Shown here piece by piece: positions 34,001 through 47,500 of a DNA stretch of 64,000 nucleotides. The position numbers were made by a program, and so were the translations under genes. The first letter of the stretch is position 1. The number at the start of each line of letters is the position of its first letter. The stretch comes from Onchocerca volvulus (lineage: Eukaryota; Nematoda; Chromadorea; Rhabditida; Onchocercidae), in NCBI GenBank assembly GCA_000499405.2, contig HG738137.1, positions 9,275,620 through 9,339,619 on the forward strand. Direction: 5' to 3'. The notes beneath the pieces were generated by a model that ran no database searches, had not been told where the DNA came from, and saw only the letters and a program-made list of their open reading frames with translations.

Positions 34001-37000
34001 AATTGGTCTCAATTTCAACAGTCTTCAGGATTAGATATAAAATGACAGAAATCAAATCTTTTTCTTGAACCTGAAATTATTACTCACTTTCATGATATTC
34101 CTCAGCTTTATCCGCATTAGCAAACTGGTTCATGAAAAAGCCATTATTTCTTATGGCTTCTTCCTTGGCCCGAGTTAAACGATCACCTAAATCTGTTTTG
34201 ATGATATCGCCACCATATGCTTGAATATGCTCAACTTTCACTTGTTCGATTGAATTTGGTACCTGTGAATTGCATCCAGTTTAATATCTATCAAGTTTTG
34301 AAACTTGGTATATCTTAGTCTTGAAATTTAATCTTGAAAAATTAGCTGTAAAAATATATTGGTTTTAATCTATCTATGCAAATAAAAATGTAAATGTTTC
34401 TTGTAACTCTTCACAAAGCGTTGCATTCAAATAAGAGCGTGTTTTTATATAAATATATCTATTTAAGGACTGGATTAAATTTATTGACCAAATCTATTTT
34501 CTGCAAAAGCACGTTGTTTATTTGACACAACGTTTCAAGTTCTTCATTTGACTGATTTGAAATTTTGAAAAAACGTTGCATTTAAACAACACGTGTTTAC
34601 ATATAGATATACCTACTTTTTTTTCTTACTTCGTAAAAATAAATATACCACTAAAACGCCGTAAGGATAAACATGTTTCCATTCCGATTCATAGATGAAC
34701 AAAATGAGATTAATCAATCATAAGATGAAAAGTTGGAAGAAGATGAGCACCGACGGATATAGAAGATCAGGATTTCGAAGCTTCAGTTAATTTCAACCAC
34801 AAAGTTCGGCAGCAGCGGAGGTTTACGTTCAAGTTCAAGTTCATTTACAGGTTAACTTCGAGAAAAGTTCGCGACAACAAGAGCAACAAAAAGTTCAAAG
34901 ATACGAGGAACAGTTTACTACGATAGGGAGACTGTACATTTTGCATCCCAGTCAAGGAGAATGCTTCTTTCTTCGCATGCTGTTGGTAAAAGTGCCTGAT
35001 TCAACGTCTTTCCAGCAATTGGAAATTGTCAAACGCTTACATATGCCACTTTCCATAGTTCATGACAAACTTTGAATTTATTGGAGAACGACCGACATGA
35101 GATGCGTGCATTAATGACACATGCAATAAGTCACATCCAAATAAATTCGTTTATTCTTTGCAATCATATTGATTGCCTGCTCTCCTTCATTTCTAACAGA
35201 ATTATGGGAAAAATATAAATCATACATGACTGAAGATATTTTCCGTTGAATACAGAAGGAAATTTCGACGGAAAATATCTTCACCCATGTGCGATTTTTT
35301 TTTTTCTTTTTTTTTTTATTGCTTAATTTCTTTTTCCTTTCTTTTCTGCTTACCCAGATTAAATCATTGGAACTCGTATATATAAAAAGTCTGTTCTCTT
35401 TTATCTCCAATAGAGTTATGAGGTCCCATCACCAAATCGATTCTCAATGTCGCTGCTTCGTCTGGTGTAGAATGCGTCGTGAACAAAACTGCGACACGTT
35501 TTGCTGTATGTACAATCAAATATTCCTAAGCAAACGTTTGAGCAAAAAGGCATTTACGATCAAATAATACAAACTATCAATAACGGGATTGAAGAAATCT
35601 TCTTTTTCAATGAGCCAGGAAAAAGTGGTAAAACCTAGATTGATTCTGGCAGCAATTCGACTCCAAAATGCCATAGCCTTATCACTTGCATTTTCCGAAA
35701 TGACATTGCTTTCAGGTGGAAGAATTGCTCATTCGGGCTTTGAAATTGCCATTGAGCATACAAACCATTGAAATTCCCACGTAATATTCATTTCCAAAGC
35801 ATCCGGCATGGGAAAGTATTGCAGAAATGTAAACTTATTGTTTAGATGAATTTTAAAAAGAAATTTTTGTTTGCAATAACGCTTAAAAAATGCTCGAGGC
35901 TCTTGATCAGTCATGACAAGATTTGCGTGGAAACATCAGATCATTTGACAATGCATTGATATTGTTTGTAGGAGATTTCAGGCAAAAATTTCTTGTAAAA
36001 TTCCTCGATCGACACGAGCGGACAAAATAAATGTTTGCCTAAATATCCTACTTTATGGCGACACCTAAAGACGTTGAAATTAACTACAAATATGCGTGTT
36101 CAGCTGCAAAACGATCGATCAGCTGAGATATTCTTCTCACATCAATTGCTGGAAATTGAGGATTGGTTGATTCGATCTTAGGACGAATTTTATTGCCTCA
36201 TAACTTCTGCAATTCAGTAAATTCAAAAGAAGAGTTGGCTGAAAAAGTATTTTCTGATATTCAAACAATTATAAAAATTACGATTGGCTGAGTGAACGAG
36301 CAATTCCTGCGCCAAGAACAAAGACGTTGATGAATTTAACAATATTATTCAATCGAACATTCAAAACGAGGCAGTCACATTCAAATCCGTCAACACTATT
36401 GTGGAAGCAGATGAAGCGGTTAATTTCCAACAAAATTTTTAAATTGACTATCTGCCAGGGATGCCACTGCACGTACTGCAATTAAAATCGGCGTGCCAAT
36501 TATCATGTTGCGAAATACCAACCAGCCAAAACTGTGCAACGGCACGCAACTTGCAATAAGAAAAATTAATGAGGAACGTCGTAAATGCAACAATCTTTTA
36601 GAGGTAAAGATATCCTCATTCCCCTCATTCTTATGATTTCAATGGATATATCATTTCAGTTTAAGAGATTGCAATACCTAATTCGATTGGCGTTTATAAA
36701 CACCATCGACAAAGTTAGGCCAATCTTTAAAACTGTACGGTTTAGATCTAGACACGAATTCCTTCTCCCATGGACAATTATATGTTCCGTATTCTAGAGT
36801 CGTGTTCAGATATTCTCTATATTTGCACAAGCAATATAACAAAAAATATTGTATACCCACAAACATTATGAAATTAAACATAGGAAACGTGTGCTTTTTC
36901 TTATCTTTTCTTTCCACTTAGACTGAGTCACAACAACATGTGTATATAAAAAGTATATATTAAACATGCGCGTATTCGAATGCAACGTTGTGTCAAAATT

Positions 37001-38899
37001 TCAAAATAATAGATAAGAACTTTCGGAGATCTAAGGTTTTGAACAAACGAATATTTATTTATATATATATATATGTATATATATATATAGATTAGCTGTA
37101 CCCAACTGCTCTTCATGCAGCCGGTTACAGATAGCAAATTTATAAAATTAATAATATGCAGTAAAACTAGAAATTTAAATAAAAAAAAAACACAAACTAC
37201 AAGAAAAATTCATTAAAATCAAACCAAACTATTTTGAAAAGACTTTTTTTTTTTGTAATAAAATGAAGTATTTAACTCAAATTTAGTAATACATTATTCG
37301 CTTTCACTAACATCTAATAATATAGAATCAAAATGAAGAGCATAAATTTTCAAAAAAATTTTTACTCATTAAAATATTTGAAAAAAAAAGTTTTTTGAAA
37401 TAATTCTTTTTTTTATAATTAACAAAATATTTAAAAAATACCTACGATGGCGATGAATTTCACTCCAATTAAGTGACACATAAATGCTTCACTTGCTGCT
37501 GTATTCCCGGAACTTGCCTCATAAACTGTCGTATTTTCATTAATTTTACCATCAACAAGAGCCCACATCATTAATGCCCAAGAATAACGATGCTTTAAAC
37601 TACCCGTACGAGATGCTGATTCATTTTTGAATATAAAATCAACATTTTGATAGCCTAAACTCTAAAAAAAGGGACTTTTTTCTCTCTTTTTATAAATTAT
37701 TTTGCAAATTAATAACAAAAAAGATGGCAAAAATTTCCCAATTTTTTCATTTTAATTATAGAAAAGTATTTACTTATTATATTCAAATATTAACAAAAAA
37801 TTTATGAGATGATAATCGAAATTATGAAAATATTCATAAGCTTTTCTTCTGATTGCAAATTAACAAAAGAGAAAATGACGAGAATTTTCTCTAACTTTTT
37901 TATATCTAATTATACAAAAAGTATTACTACTATTATATGGAATTTCAGCAAATAGTCTATTGTGTGATAAAACGAAATATATAAATATTCATTAGTTTTT
38001 TTGATTTCTCTTTAAGACGATATTCGTTTAATAATAATAACTATTCGTTTTTGGATTTTCTTTTTTATTCGAGTTATTTCACAAATAAATTATCTTTTTT
38101 TTAATATATTTTTTTATGTTTATATAAGTTTTTTTTTTGTTTGCATATTTTTATATAAATTTTCTTATTAAACATATGATATCATAAGATATTGAAGAAA
38201 AAGAAAGGAAGCAAATAATTTCCATATTTTATATTAGAGGTAATTAATAAACATATTATACGGATATTAATTGCTAATTTTATAACAAAAGAGAAAAAAA
38301 TATCATACTGTAAGTTTAAATATTGGTGTTCTGCCCATACGTCTTCTTTCTTCCCATAATTTAGCAATTGCTCGACGGCGCCACAAATTTTCTTCTAAAA
38401 AAGAATTAAAATTTAAAAAACAAAAGAAAAATTAGCCTAAAATTAATTAAACCAAATAATATACCCGAAAATCTAATCATTCATTCTTCATAACTGATTT
38501 ATGGGATTGGAATATGTCTGTTTTTCTCAGAATCGTTACAACTGTAATTAATGAACGATTTAAACAATTTACTCTAATTTTGCGTCATCATCTTGTCCTG
38601 TCAAGATAACTGTCGCTTTATTTTTTTTCCATATAACATTTATTATGTCCCAATATCATTCATTTATCGAATACAATAATTAGATCATTTCATTTAATTT
38701 TTTTGAAAATGAACAAAATTTGCTCAAGTGAATCAAAAAATTGAAAGTTTTAATGAGCTAAATTTTAATTAAAAATTAAAAAAAACAAACGTTTGTGTTC
38801 ATCAAGAGGAGCTTGAGAAAGTGATGAAACTGATATGGCATAGGCAATACGAATAATTACGATGAGTAGCACTAATAATTTTAATTTATCCGGAAACAT
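31023..38899 (-). CDS. secreted PLP-dependent cysteine-synthase-like protein
   Basis: Eight exons read right to left: 38899-38791, 38394-38309, 37661-37446, 34262-34088, 33251-33135, 32391-32181, 31749-31600 and 31182-31023. All phases agree and give 407 aa. Residues 1-21 are a signal peptide (KLLVLLIVIIRIAYA), so it enters the secretory pathway. The fold-type II PLP core is intact: Schiff-base Lys88 in GSLKHR, EASSGNTA (113-120) around the cofactor, the phosphate loop GTGGT (233-237), and GGTSTG (336-341). This is the beta-replacing enzyme family of cysteine synthase and cystathionine beta-synthase, but the active-site surroundings differ and the substrate is unknown. A secreted member of this branch is known from nematodes, including C. 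elegans. Intron 3 (34263-37445) contains an antisense Helitron remnant. TATTTTCAG lies 10 bases before the ATG, a likely trans-splice acceptor. Confidence 0.92.
34910..36850 (+). pseudogene. Helitron Pif1-like helicase, multiply disrupted
   Basis: Segments match the Helitron helicase in correct order but in changing frames. They are GRLYILHPSQGECFFLRMLL and TSFQQL (34.92-35.02 kb), FLTELWEKYKSYMTEDIF (35.19-35.25), a Walker A remnant EPGKSGKT at 35612-35635 followed at once by a stop, ILAAIRLQNAIALSLA (35.65), GMGKVLQKCKL (35.81), SERAIPAPRTK (36.29), FQFKRLQYLIRLAF (36.65) and SHGQLYVPYSRV (36.77). Stops and frameshifts separate nearly every block, and a T-rich insertion interrupts it at 35.29-35.34 kb. 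In intact elements this domain unwinds DNA for rolling-circle transposition. It is clearly non-functional here. The Rep half is missing from this copy. Confidence 0.9.
37096..37130 (+). repeat. Helitron-type terminal hairpin
   Basis: Arms CTGTACCCAACTGC and GCAGCCGGTTACAG are complementary over 11 of 14 positions around a 7-base loop. It sits just beyond the inverted subterminal repeat, where Helitrons carry a 3' hairpin. Confidence 0.6.
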
Positions 38900-41800
38900 T
38901 TTCTTTTTCTGAAAATACTAAAACGAATAAATTTTGTAAGAATTAATTTTTGGCTAAAATTTAGCTTATATTTTTTAAAATTTTAATATATAATTATGAT
39001 TTGCTGAAAAAAAGAAAAAGGAATTTTGCACGGAATCCTACAAATTCGATCAATGATATAATTAATTCATTTTATTTCAGAATTTTTATTCATTAAGTTT
39101 TGGTTTTGGCTAGTCAGAAAAAAATATATTCAATTTTAATGCAACTTATTTTCATTTATATTAAATATTTCCACTTTGTATATTTGCTTGATTTCTAAGA
39201 AATTAAGATATTAAGCAAATATGCGAAATTTAGAAATTACGAAAGAATGAAATAATTTTTTCCTAATAAAATTTTATTTGATATCAGAAATTGTTTTAAA
39301 GACAAGAGGTTAAAAGATACAAAAAGTCAATTATTGTTCATAATTCTTAATATTTAAATTCATTCTAATTTTTATGATAGATCAAAACGATATTAATTCT
39401 TTCAATCTTTTTTTAATATAACAGTGTCACTGTAAATTTTTTTGAAACACTTTTTGCAAAGTTTGTGAGTAAATTTTTTGAATTACATTTATCTTAATTT
39501 TCAAACATGACCAAAATTAGATTTTATTGTAACATGAACAAACGTAAGTATGTGAAAAAATTTTTTGGGAAGAAATACGAATAAGTTTCATTTTAACAAA
39601 TAATGAACAGGATATGTAATTGAATAAAAGTATGACAAGATGAAATTGGATATTGTCAGAAACTAAATAAAACGATAACAAATGTAAAAAGTACAGTAAA
39701 ATTTATCACAAATTTCGATATGATAAATTTAAGCAAATTGAAAATAAAAGAAAAGTCGGAAAAAAGTAAAGAAATAAACTTGTCAGAAAATAAAAAATAA
39801 TAAAAATGATAAAATTAAATGAATAGAACTGGAAGTAAAACTGAAATTCAATATTTCAAAAGTAAAGGAATAATCCAATAAACCTATCAAAGACAAGTTT
39901 TCGAATGCAATATTTTCAAAAAAAATTTTTTTTCTTCATAAATTGAAAATCATAACAAATAAAATTATAAATTTAATCACAAAAAATAAAAGTATAAAGT
40001 TCATAATTACACAATATTGCTAATTATTGAAAAGTTACTTGAAATATTTTCTTTCTATATGTTTTTTCTCTGTATTATTTTCCATGCATGAAATTTATAA
40101 TAAAAAAAGTTATCTTTAATTTGAAAAATAAAAAGGAATATTATGTACATAATTATATTTTTTAAACTGATATATTAGGTACAAAACTGTATTTTGAAAC
40201 TAGTTGCTTGATTAGTCAATTTTTGAGAAATTGTTATAATTTATTCAAATTTTTTTGAAAAAAATTCTATGACAGTTATTTTTTTAGCAATATTATGCAT
40301 GTACTCAGTAACAAAAGAATATTGGTTATAAAGAAAAATTTTAACAATAAGATGAAAAATTGAATAAATTTATAATGAAAGCAGGTTGCATATATTTCAG
40401 GCATAATTAGAATAAAAATACGATTTTTATAGGTTTAGAGGTATGAATCAACAAGAATCATCCAGTTACAATAAATGACTGGATTCAGACTGGAAAAAGC
40501 ACATGATTCTAACCGTTAAAACATCTTGTTTAATCTATTGAACTTATTCGACGATCGTTGATAAGTTGTGGTAAAGCATATAACTTCAGTTCATTAATTC
40601 ACAACAGATAGTAAGTCTTCGGCTTTTAAATTTTGTGGAATAACTAATTTTAATCCGTTGATATACGCCACATATGACTTCTCAATTCATTTGGGCTACC
40701 TCGGAATATATTTCTTTGTATTATATAATATCGCATTAGTCGGACAATAAACTGACAAAGATATATTTCCAATTTCTTATCTCTTTCCGTTCGTGAGGAT
40801 TGTTTAGAAGAAAAGTATAATTTTTTTTTTTGCCATAATTAATCTCAGATATCTAATGATGGACTTCATTAATTTAAGTTGTCATTTAGCATAAAATTAA
40901 GGAGTATATTCAAATTTTAAAAGGCAGCACAACTAAACTTATTCCGATTTTGAAGATTGAATATAATTACTTTCTTCTAGTTTCATGTATACTTTAGCTT
41001 CCGGAACATATTGAAATTGTCAATGCTATGAACTTTTCTAAACTATACAAGGAAGCATAAAATAAGTAAGCATATTAACTAATACATTAGATAAATGACA
41101 CGCGAGTTAAATGACATGAAGTATGCAAATATGGTTATGATTTCGTTATCATATTAATTACGACTCTTATTTCTAATTTAAAATCATAATTCTGACACAT
41201 AAACTTGTTATGAGAACAAATCGATGCAATCTTTCATTTTTTATGAATAGAGAGCTTTTTTTTTCTATTTGTAAAAAATGACGGAATCAATCGATTTCTA
41301 TACGAAGGATTCCGTGAAATAAGATATAACTAATAATACACGTTTTACAACATCACTTCATTATATTTACAAAAAAAAGAAAAAAAAAACTACTTGATTT
41401 TAATGACGAGCAAAAAAAGGATGCAGTCATTTAGCTATTTTTAATCGAAAGTGATATATGATATGACACATGATAACAATTAAAAAACTCCGTCAAATAA
41501 GATATATTATTTATCTCACTGAATGCTAATCACACGTTATTATATTTGTTAATTGATAGAAAAATATGCGATTGTTTTTGAAAAGTATGCAAGAAAATAA
41601 TTCACATAGTAATGAAAACTTAAAAACCGGTAGTACAAAATAATCAGATCAAACCAACTGATTAATGTGCAACCGATTTCCTGTAACAGATAAAAATCGA
41701 TTTCTAATTAAATGCTTCAAGAATATGTGAAATTTTCGTCTTTGCTTATTCGCTTGTTTTCTTCTTATTTCAATTTTTTTTCGACATTAAATTTTAACAA

Positions 41801-42480
41801 ATTTTTGAGAAAAAAGTTAAAAAAAATTTTTTTAAAAATTAAAAAATGACTTAAACAAATTCCTGTTCCCTTTTTCTTTCACATTCTATTTAATTTTCTT
41901 CTGAAAATTCTTTTATTTAAGATGAAAAAGAAAAAAGAATTAGTTTATATTTTTATATATATAAAAAATACATATCTACTAAGTGCATGTATATGTGTGC
42001 GTATATTATAATAGCGAGCAATCTTTTTAGATATAAGAAATTCGTAAAATTTTAATGTAACATACGGAACTTGTTTGTAGAATTTATTTCTCCGCTGTAT
42101 TTTTTAGGTATTATTTGCGATATCTTGTGATGATGTTTTTATTCTTGCCATTATTTATTTTTCTGTTCATTTTTGCCGGTTTCATATAATTTTGTTAACA
42201 AAAATTTGCAATTTATAAAAGCAATTTTTGGTAAACATTTCATTTTGGGAAGAAAAAAACGAATGGATGTTTTATGTGTCAAAGATTATTCAATTATCAG
42301 TAATAAATATAAGCAAATTTAAAGCGTGATCAACACAATTTCCGGAAGATGTAATTAGTTGCACAAGGAATGTAAGAAGGTAAAATAACGGAAAGATGTA
42401 ATCATGCTAAAAAGATGCAATCAAGATAAATAAGAAATATTAAAGATTAAACAGTGCGACGTAGTTTCAAAGGGACCAGC
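38900..42480. other. intergenic, upstream of PLP-family gene; nothing recognised
   Basis: AT-rich sequence with frequent A and T runs and no exon, RNA gene or clear repeat family. The minus-strand promoter of the PLP-family gene must lie in its left part. Confidence 0.6.
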
Positions 42481-42484
42481 AAGA

Positions 42485-43758
42485 AAGGATGAACATTTTT
42501 GCCGCCAAAACGCTCTATTTGACAGATAAACAAAATGAAGCCAATAATTATGAGGCATCACATTGGAGTTCAGATAAGGAGGAGGAACCCTCCTCTTTAT
42601 CTAACTTGGGAACTGAAGTTCAAATCGAAGTAGTAGTAGCAGGCAGTTCGATAATTCATTTGAGCAGTGTTCTTTTTTTTCGGCCTTTACAAGCAACAAA
42701 GAAAATAATATTCCGTTATCAATTTATTTGGATTTTTTCTTATAATTGTTTGTAACATAAACGAAGAAAATCATTTCTCTGTAATGAATAAAACCTTTGT
42801 CATAACTATTGTTTTGCACCGATTGCCAAAAATAAGAAACTTTTCCAACACAGTTAATTGTTTTTAACTAGCTGGGTCAGCCACGCTTCGCGTGTCCGTC
42901 TCAGCTAGTCTATACAAATAAAAATGTAAACATTTGTTCAAAATCACAAATCTCCGAAAGTTCTTACCTATTGCTTTGAAATTTTGATAGAAATTGGATT
43001 CGGAACTGCTCAAATGAATTGTTGAACTGTTGCTACTGCAAAAAATTATATTTGGTATTAAAAGATATTAACAGTCGTAAATGTTCGTTTGTTCAAAGTC
43101 TTACACTTCTGAAAGTTTTTATCTATTGCTTTGAAATTTTGACAGAACGTTGCATTGAAATATGCGCATTCTTTACCGAACGTACAGAGCGTTGCATACT
43201 AAAAGCCATGTCCACTTTGCAGAAAGTAAGTGTAGTTAATAGATTCAGTCCGCTCATCTACTTTTATTTGTCACAGGTATGACAGGGAAAAAAAAGTAGC
43301 TATATCTATACGAAAACAATGCGCCCATTCGAATGCAACTTTATGTCAAAATTTCAAATCAATGAGTAAAATTTACGACAAAAAGGCAATTCAAGACACG
43401 ATCTAATTTAGAAGTCAGACTAGCTTGAACAAAGCATTCTATTATACATTATTATGACCTCGACATTTCTGCGATGCAACTACATTCCCCACAAATCAAA
43501 AAATAATTGAACTACATCCCTCATAAATCAAAAAATAAAATAAAAGCTTAAATTACGTTCTGCTCCAAAATCTGGATGTTTTAAATTCCTTCGGAGTTCC
43601 TCCTTCTTTCTTGATCTCCAATATTCCGCCTTACGATTAATTGATCTCACTTTGTTTATTTGTTAATCAGAACATTTTGGCGGCAAACATGTTTATCCAT
43701 ATGTCTGTTTATTAATCGGGACGTTTAAGAGAAAATGTTTATCCTTACGGAGATATAA

Positions 43759-43800
<42 letters not shown>

Positions 43801-44520
43801 AAGTTGGAAACATACGCTTATTTTAATGCAACGTTGCATCAATTCTTTTTTTTTTGAAATTTCGACACAAATTTCAAATCAATGGGTAAAAACCTGAGAC
43901 GTTTTGTGCAAAATGAATAACGAAATTTACGACAACGAGGCAATCTAGGACAAGACCGAATATTAGAAGTCAGAAGGTAATCCATGAATTGTGTGAACGA
44001 AATATTTCATTAAACACTATCATGACCATGACATTTCTGTAACGCAACTATATTTCCCACCTAAATCAAAGAAGAAATGTATTTTATTCCTCACAAGCAA
44101 AAAAATAGAGGAAAAAGCTTAAATTATTCACCTTATTTATTTAAGAATAAGGCGCCTATTGAATGCAACGTTGTGTTAAAATTTCAAATCAATCGGTGAA
44201 GAACTTGAAACGTTGAAGGAAGTAGCCGTGGTCAATGCAAAAAATAGGTATGGTGAATAAATTCTGTTCACTAATGAAATCGTGATCAATAAACTCTGTC
44301 CGCTCATAAAGGCGCGTTTTGGGCGAGTTAAAAAATTTAATCTGCTCACTTACTTTTAGCTATCACGAGCTTGATACGTTAAAAAAAAAAGTAGGTATCG
44401 TTATATAAAAAGAATGCCTTTTCGAATTGATTCAAAGTTTGGAGGCAATCGGTGGAAAACTTGCAAAGTTATGTGAAGAGTAACAGGTAACATTTACATT
44501 TTTATTTATATAGATTAATG
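42485..44520. mobile_element. Helitron-derived non-autonomous repeat
   Basis: The left module (42489-42810) starts GATGAACATTTTTGCCGCCAAAACG and ends AATGAATAAAACCTTTG, as at 19.57-19.9 and 56.1-56.5 kb. A hairpin at 42867-42909 follows. Then CTATACAAATAAAAATGTAAAC opens a block (42905-43160) that is the reverse complement of 19.32-19.55 kb. The right end (44482-44518) reads ACATTTACATTTTTATTTATATAGAT, the inverse of the 42905 end, so 42.9-44.52 kb has inverted termini about 22 bp or longer. Internal GTTGCATTYRAAT..GCGC units recur near 43150, 43330, 43830, 44160 and 44420. A 39-A run lies at 43760-43798. No coding capacity remains; the frames of 87-88 codons here are repeat-derived. Confidence 0.7.
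42867..42909. repeat. Helitron-type hairpin with CACGC-TTC-GCGTG core
   Basis: Two 20-base arms starting ACTAGCTG and ending CAGCTAGT surround a perfect CACGC / GCGTG stem with a TTC loop. About 14 of 20 arm positions pair. It lies exactly at the boundary between two repeat modules, consistent with the end of a Helitron. Confidence 0.65.
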
Positions 44521-47500
44521 TATGCAAATTCAAAATATAATTATATAATTAATTATTAATAATAAATATAAGCAAGTTCAAAATACAGTTATGTGATTAA
44601 TTATTACTAATAAATATGAGCAACTTTGAAATATAGTTATATTAATTTTTGTTAACAATAATTATGTCATTACATTTATAAAAATTTAAGTAATAAAAAA
44701 ATCAAAACATACAAACAGAAAAAAAGCATCGAATAGACTAAGAGATATAATAATATGAGCTTACAATTAAATAATTTAACATCTTATTACGTAGTAATTA
44801 AATAATATGATGTTTATAAATATTATTTGATAAATTACATAATTAAACAATGTTTCGCTGATTAATATGAATAGCAATATGTTTATTAATGCTTTTAAAT
44901 ATAACATTAATCATAATAATGGTAAGCACTAAGAAACAAAAATTTATTATGCTGTAGACTAAAAATCCAGATGTGATCATTTCTTTATATGATTCATTCT
45001 TTAAGATGAATTTTTAACTTGATTATTTATCGATTAAGAATCTTGTTTTAATTTTTTAACATAAATTTCAGATTTCATTATATTTCATATTGTATAATAG
45101 TTTAAAAAAGAAAAAAAAAGATTAAATAGACAAAAAAAAAGGAAACGATAAAGTAAAAACCGAAAATGTAAAAAACAGAAATGATGATTATAATTTTGAT
45201 AATAACCGGCTAACTGATGCTTACCATGTTAATATTTTGTATTTAGAAGATCAATTTTTTTTTTAGCAAACATTCATAATAAATTTTACATAATTTATTT
45301 CAATTGAACGGATGTGATCGAAAATTTTAAAATTTTCATTTCATTCTTAAATTTTAGAATTTTTGCATAAAAAATTCTGTTGCTTATCATTTTACATGAA
45401 AGATAAATAGAATTAAAATACAATTATTGAAAATTTTTAACTAGATTTACCAAAAAATTGAAAAATCATGAATTTTTCAGAAAAATTTTTTTAGCAAATT
45501 TATCAAATAATTTATTAAAAACAGTTAATTTAGAAAAGATGAAAAAAATTAAGAATTATTAATTAATTAGAAATAGAAATTAATAAAAATTCTTAATTAG
45601 AATAAAAATTAAGAATTTGAATTGGAAACATATTTGAAAATAAAACTGAAAAACTCAGATAATGAATTAGTGATATAAAAAAGAAAAAAAAAGTAAAAAA
45701 AAAATGCTTGAAATGAAAAACGAACGAAAAAACAGAAGCCAAAAAAAAAAAAAAAAATTAATGAAAGAATGGATGAAATATTTGAAAGTGGAACGATCAC
45801 AATTTCAATGAAATCCATTCATCGACAAAGGTAAAAATGTATTTTTCTTTAATTAAATTTAATTTATAATTAATTTTCTATTCTTGCCTTTTTTTTTTTG
45901 ATATCACTTATTTGTCAATCAGTAGAAGGTAGCAAATTGATACATTGAAAATTAATTTTTTTCTTAATAAATTATTATTTCGTTAAGTAATTCAGCAATT
46001 TTATTTAATGAATTTGATTTCCTTCAAAAATATTATTCTCAAAGTTAATTTTTACTTTTGCAAGTAACATAACTACATAGTCATAATTAATGAGAAATGA
46101 AAATGATAATCTTATAATACTTTACATAACGATTCATCCTGTTATTTTATGGTCATTTTCCTATGTAACATATGATACATCAGTTTTTCTCTTTTTTTTT
46201 TTCTTTTTTTTTAATGTGAATTTTTTTACAATGATTTTTTTTAACTACTTCTTAATAAACTAATTCTTTGTTTTTTTTTTTTTAATATTTTATGCAAAAT
46301 TATGCTCTTCAGCATAGTAGTATGTTTTTTAACTTATTCTATCCATTTTGGCGTCAAATTAACTCTTTCACGTAACATTTTATACATCACTGCATTTAAA
46401 ACTTTTAATCCAATCTTATCTATTTGTATGCTCGTAACATCTTTTCTTAAATTTCTTTACTTTAAATTAGTAAACAAAAATCTCTAGGATCATTAATAAC
46501 TTAGCAAATTCTAAATATAACCATAAATACATTCGATAGAAATTTAAAAACAAAATCAAGATTTAAATCAAACTGGTTTATTTTTCCATCTTTTTTTCTT
46601 GCTTCTGTTTTTTTCTTTTCGCGCTTTCCTTTCAGGCAATTAATTGTATAATTAGTGATAAATATCATTCATTTTTTAAAATCACATTTTTTCGTATGAG
46701 GATAACAGGAAAAAAGAGAAAAACAAGAAATTTCATTTATCAAATTAGATTTATAATTTCGTATGACATTATATTTCTATCAAATATCTCAATAATTTTA
46801 TCATAAATCATGCAATGAATAAAATCACAATTGATTAGCTAAAAATTTTCGGATGCATAAAACTTATAAATAGTTTGCGAAACATGTAAAAAAATAAAAA
46901 ACTCAGAATTTCAACATTGTAAAAATCAACAAATTCCAATGTTTGATATAATATTCAGCCAAGTTTACTAAATTACTCGATCATTTGGTGGAAGGTCTTT
47001 TGCAGGAGACACGTAACTGTGCGTAAGTCAAACGTCATATGTGGAGTAGCTGTGGCCTATAAATTATTTGGTTTGACTTATATCTTAATTAGTTAACTGC
47101 TGATTAAATTGTTGAAAATGGCAATAACATTTCAGCTTTTCTGAAACTTCTGAAATATGCATGCCATACAATGCTATATTTCCGGTATTTTATTTGAAAA
47201 TGGATTTGATAGCTGATTAATTTATCGACATCTCAAAAACAAAACAGAACAACAATTTAAATTAAAAATATGAAAAAGTAAATATTAATTTACGCATATA
47301 CAAGTTATCATTAAAAGATGGATCATGAAGAGAAAAGATATATTTCAAAGGTACCAATCCTTTTTAAATAATTGTAAACTGAAAAATGTCTTTAGAAAAG
47401 AAATTCCTAATAATTTGAAATTAAATAAAATTAAAAAACAATCCTGGAAATAATCTGAAGTTGAAATAAATCGGAAACATTATAATACATTACAAAAATC

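Larger units (their letters stand above)
34370..37135 (+). mobile_element. decayed Helitron (helicase half) inside an intron
   Basis: It begins near 34370 with CTATGCAAATAAAAATGTAAATG and ends near 37090 with the inverted counterpart (TTTCGGAGATCTAAGGTTTTGAACAAACGAATATTTATTTATATA). A hairpin follows at 37096-37130. Between the ends lie one internal repeat module, a GATAAACATGTTTCC module shared with 42.5 and 56.1 kb, and a broken Pif1-type helicase gene. The element is on the + strand, antisense to the host PLP-family gene, and fills most of that gene's 3.2-kb third intron. Confidence 0.85.

Noticed and set aside
36585..36917. Open frames within 36.5-36.9 kb as genes
   Set aside because: They match C-terminal blocks of Helitron helicase in broken frames, so they are pseudogene pieces.
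43760..43798. 39-A run as the tail of a retroposed gene
   Set aside because: The sequence on both sides belongs to the same Helitron-type repeat and no target-site duplication is visible.
47024..47080. 10-bp inverted repeat as a possible tRNA or small RNA gene
   Set aside because: No internal promoter boxes or cloverleaf could be drawn; the stem is short with a 37-base loop.
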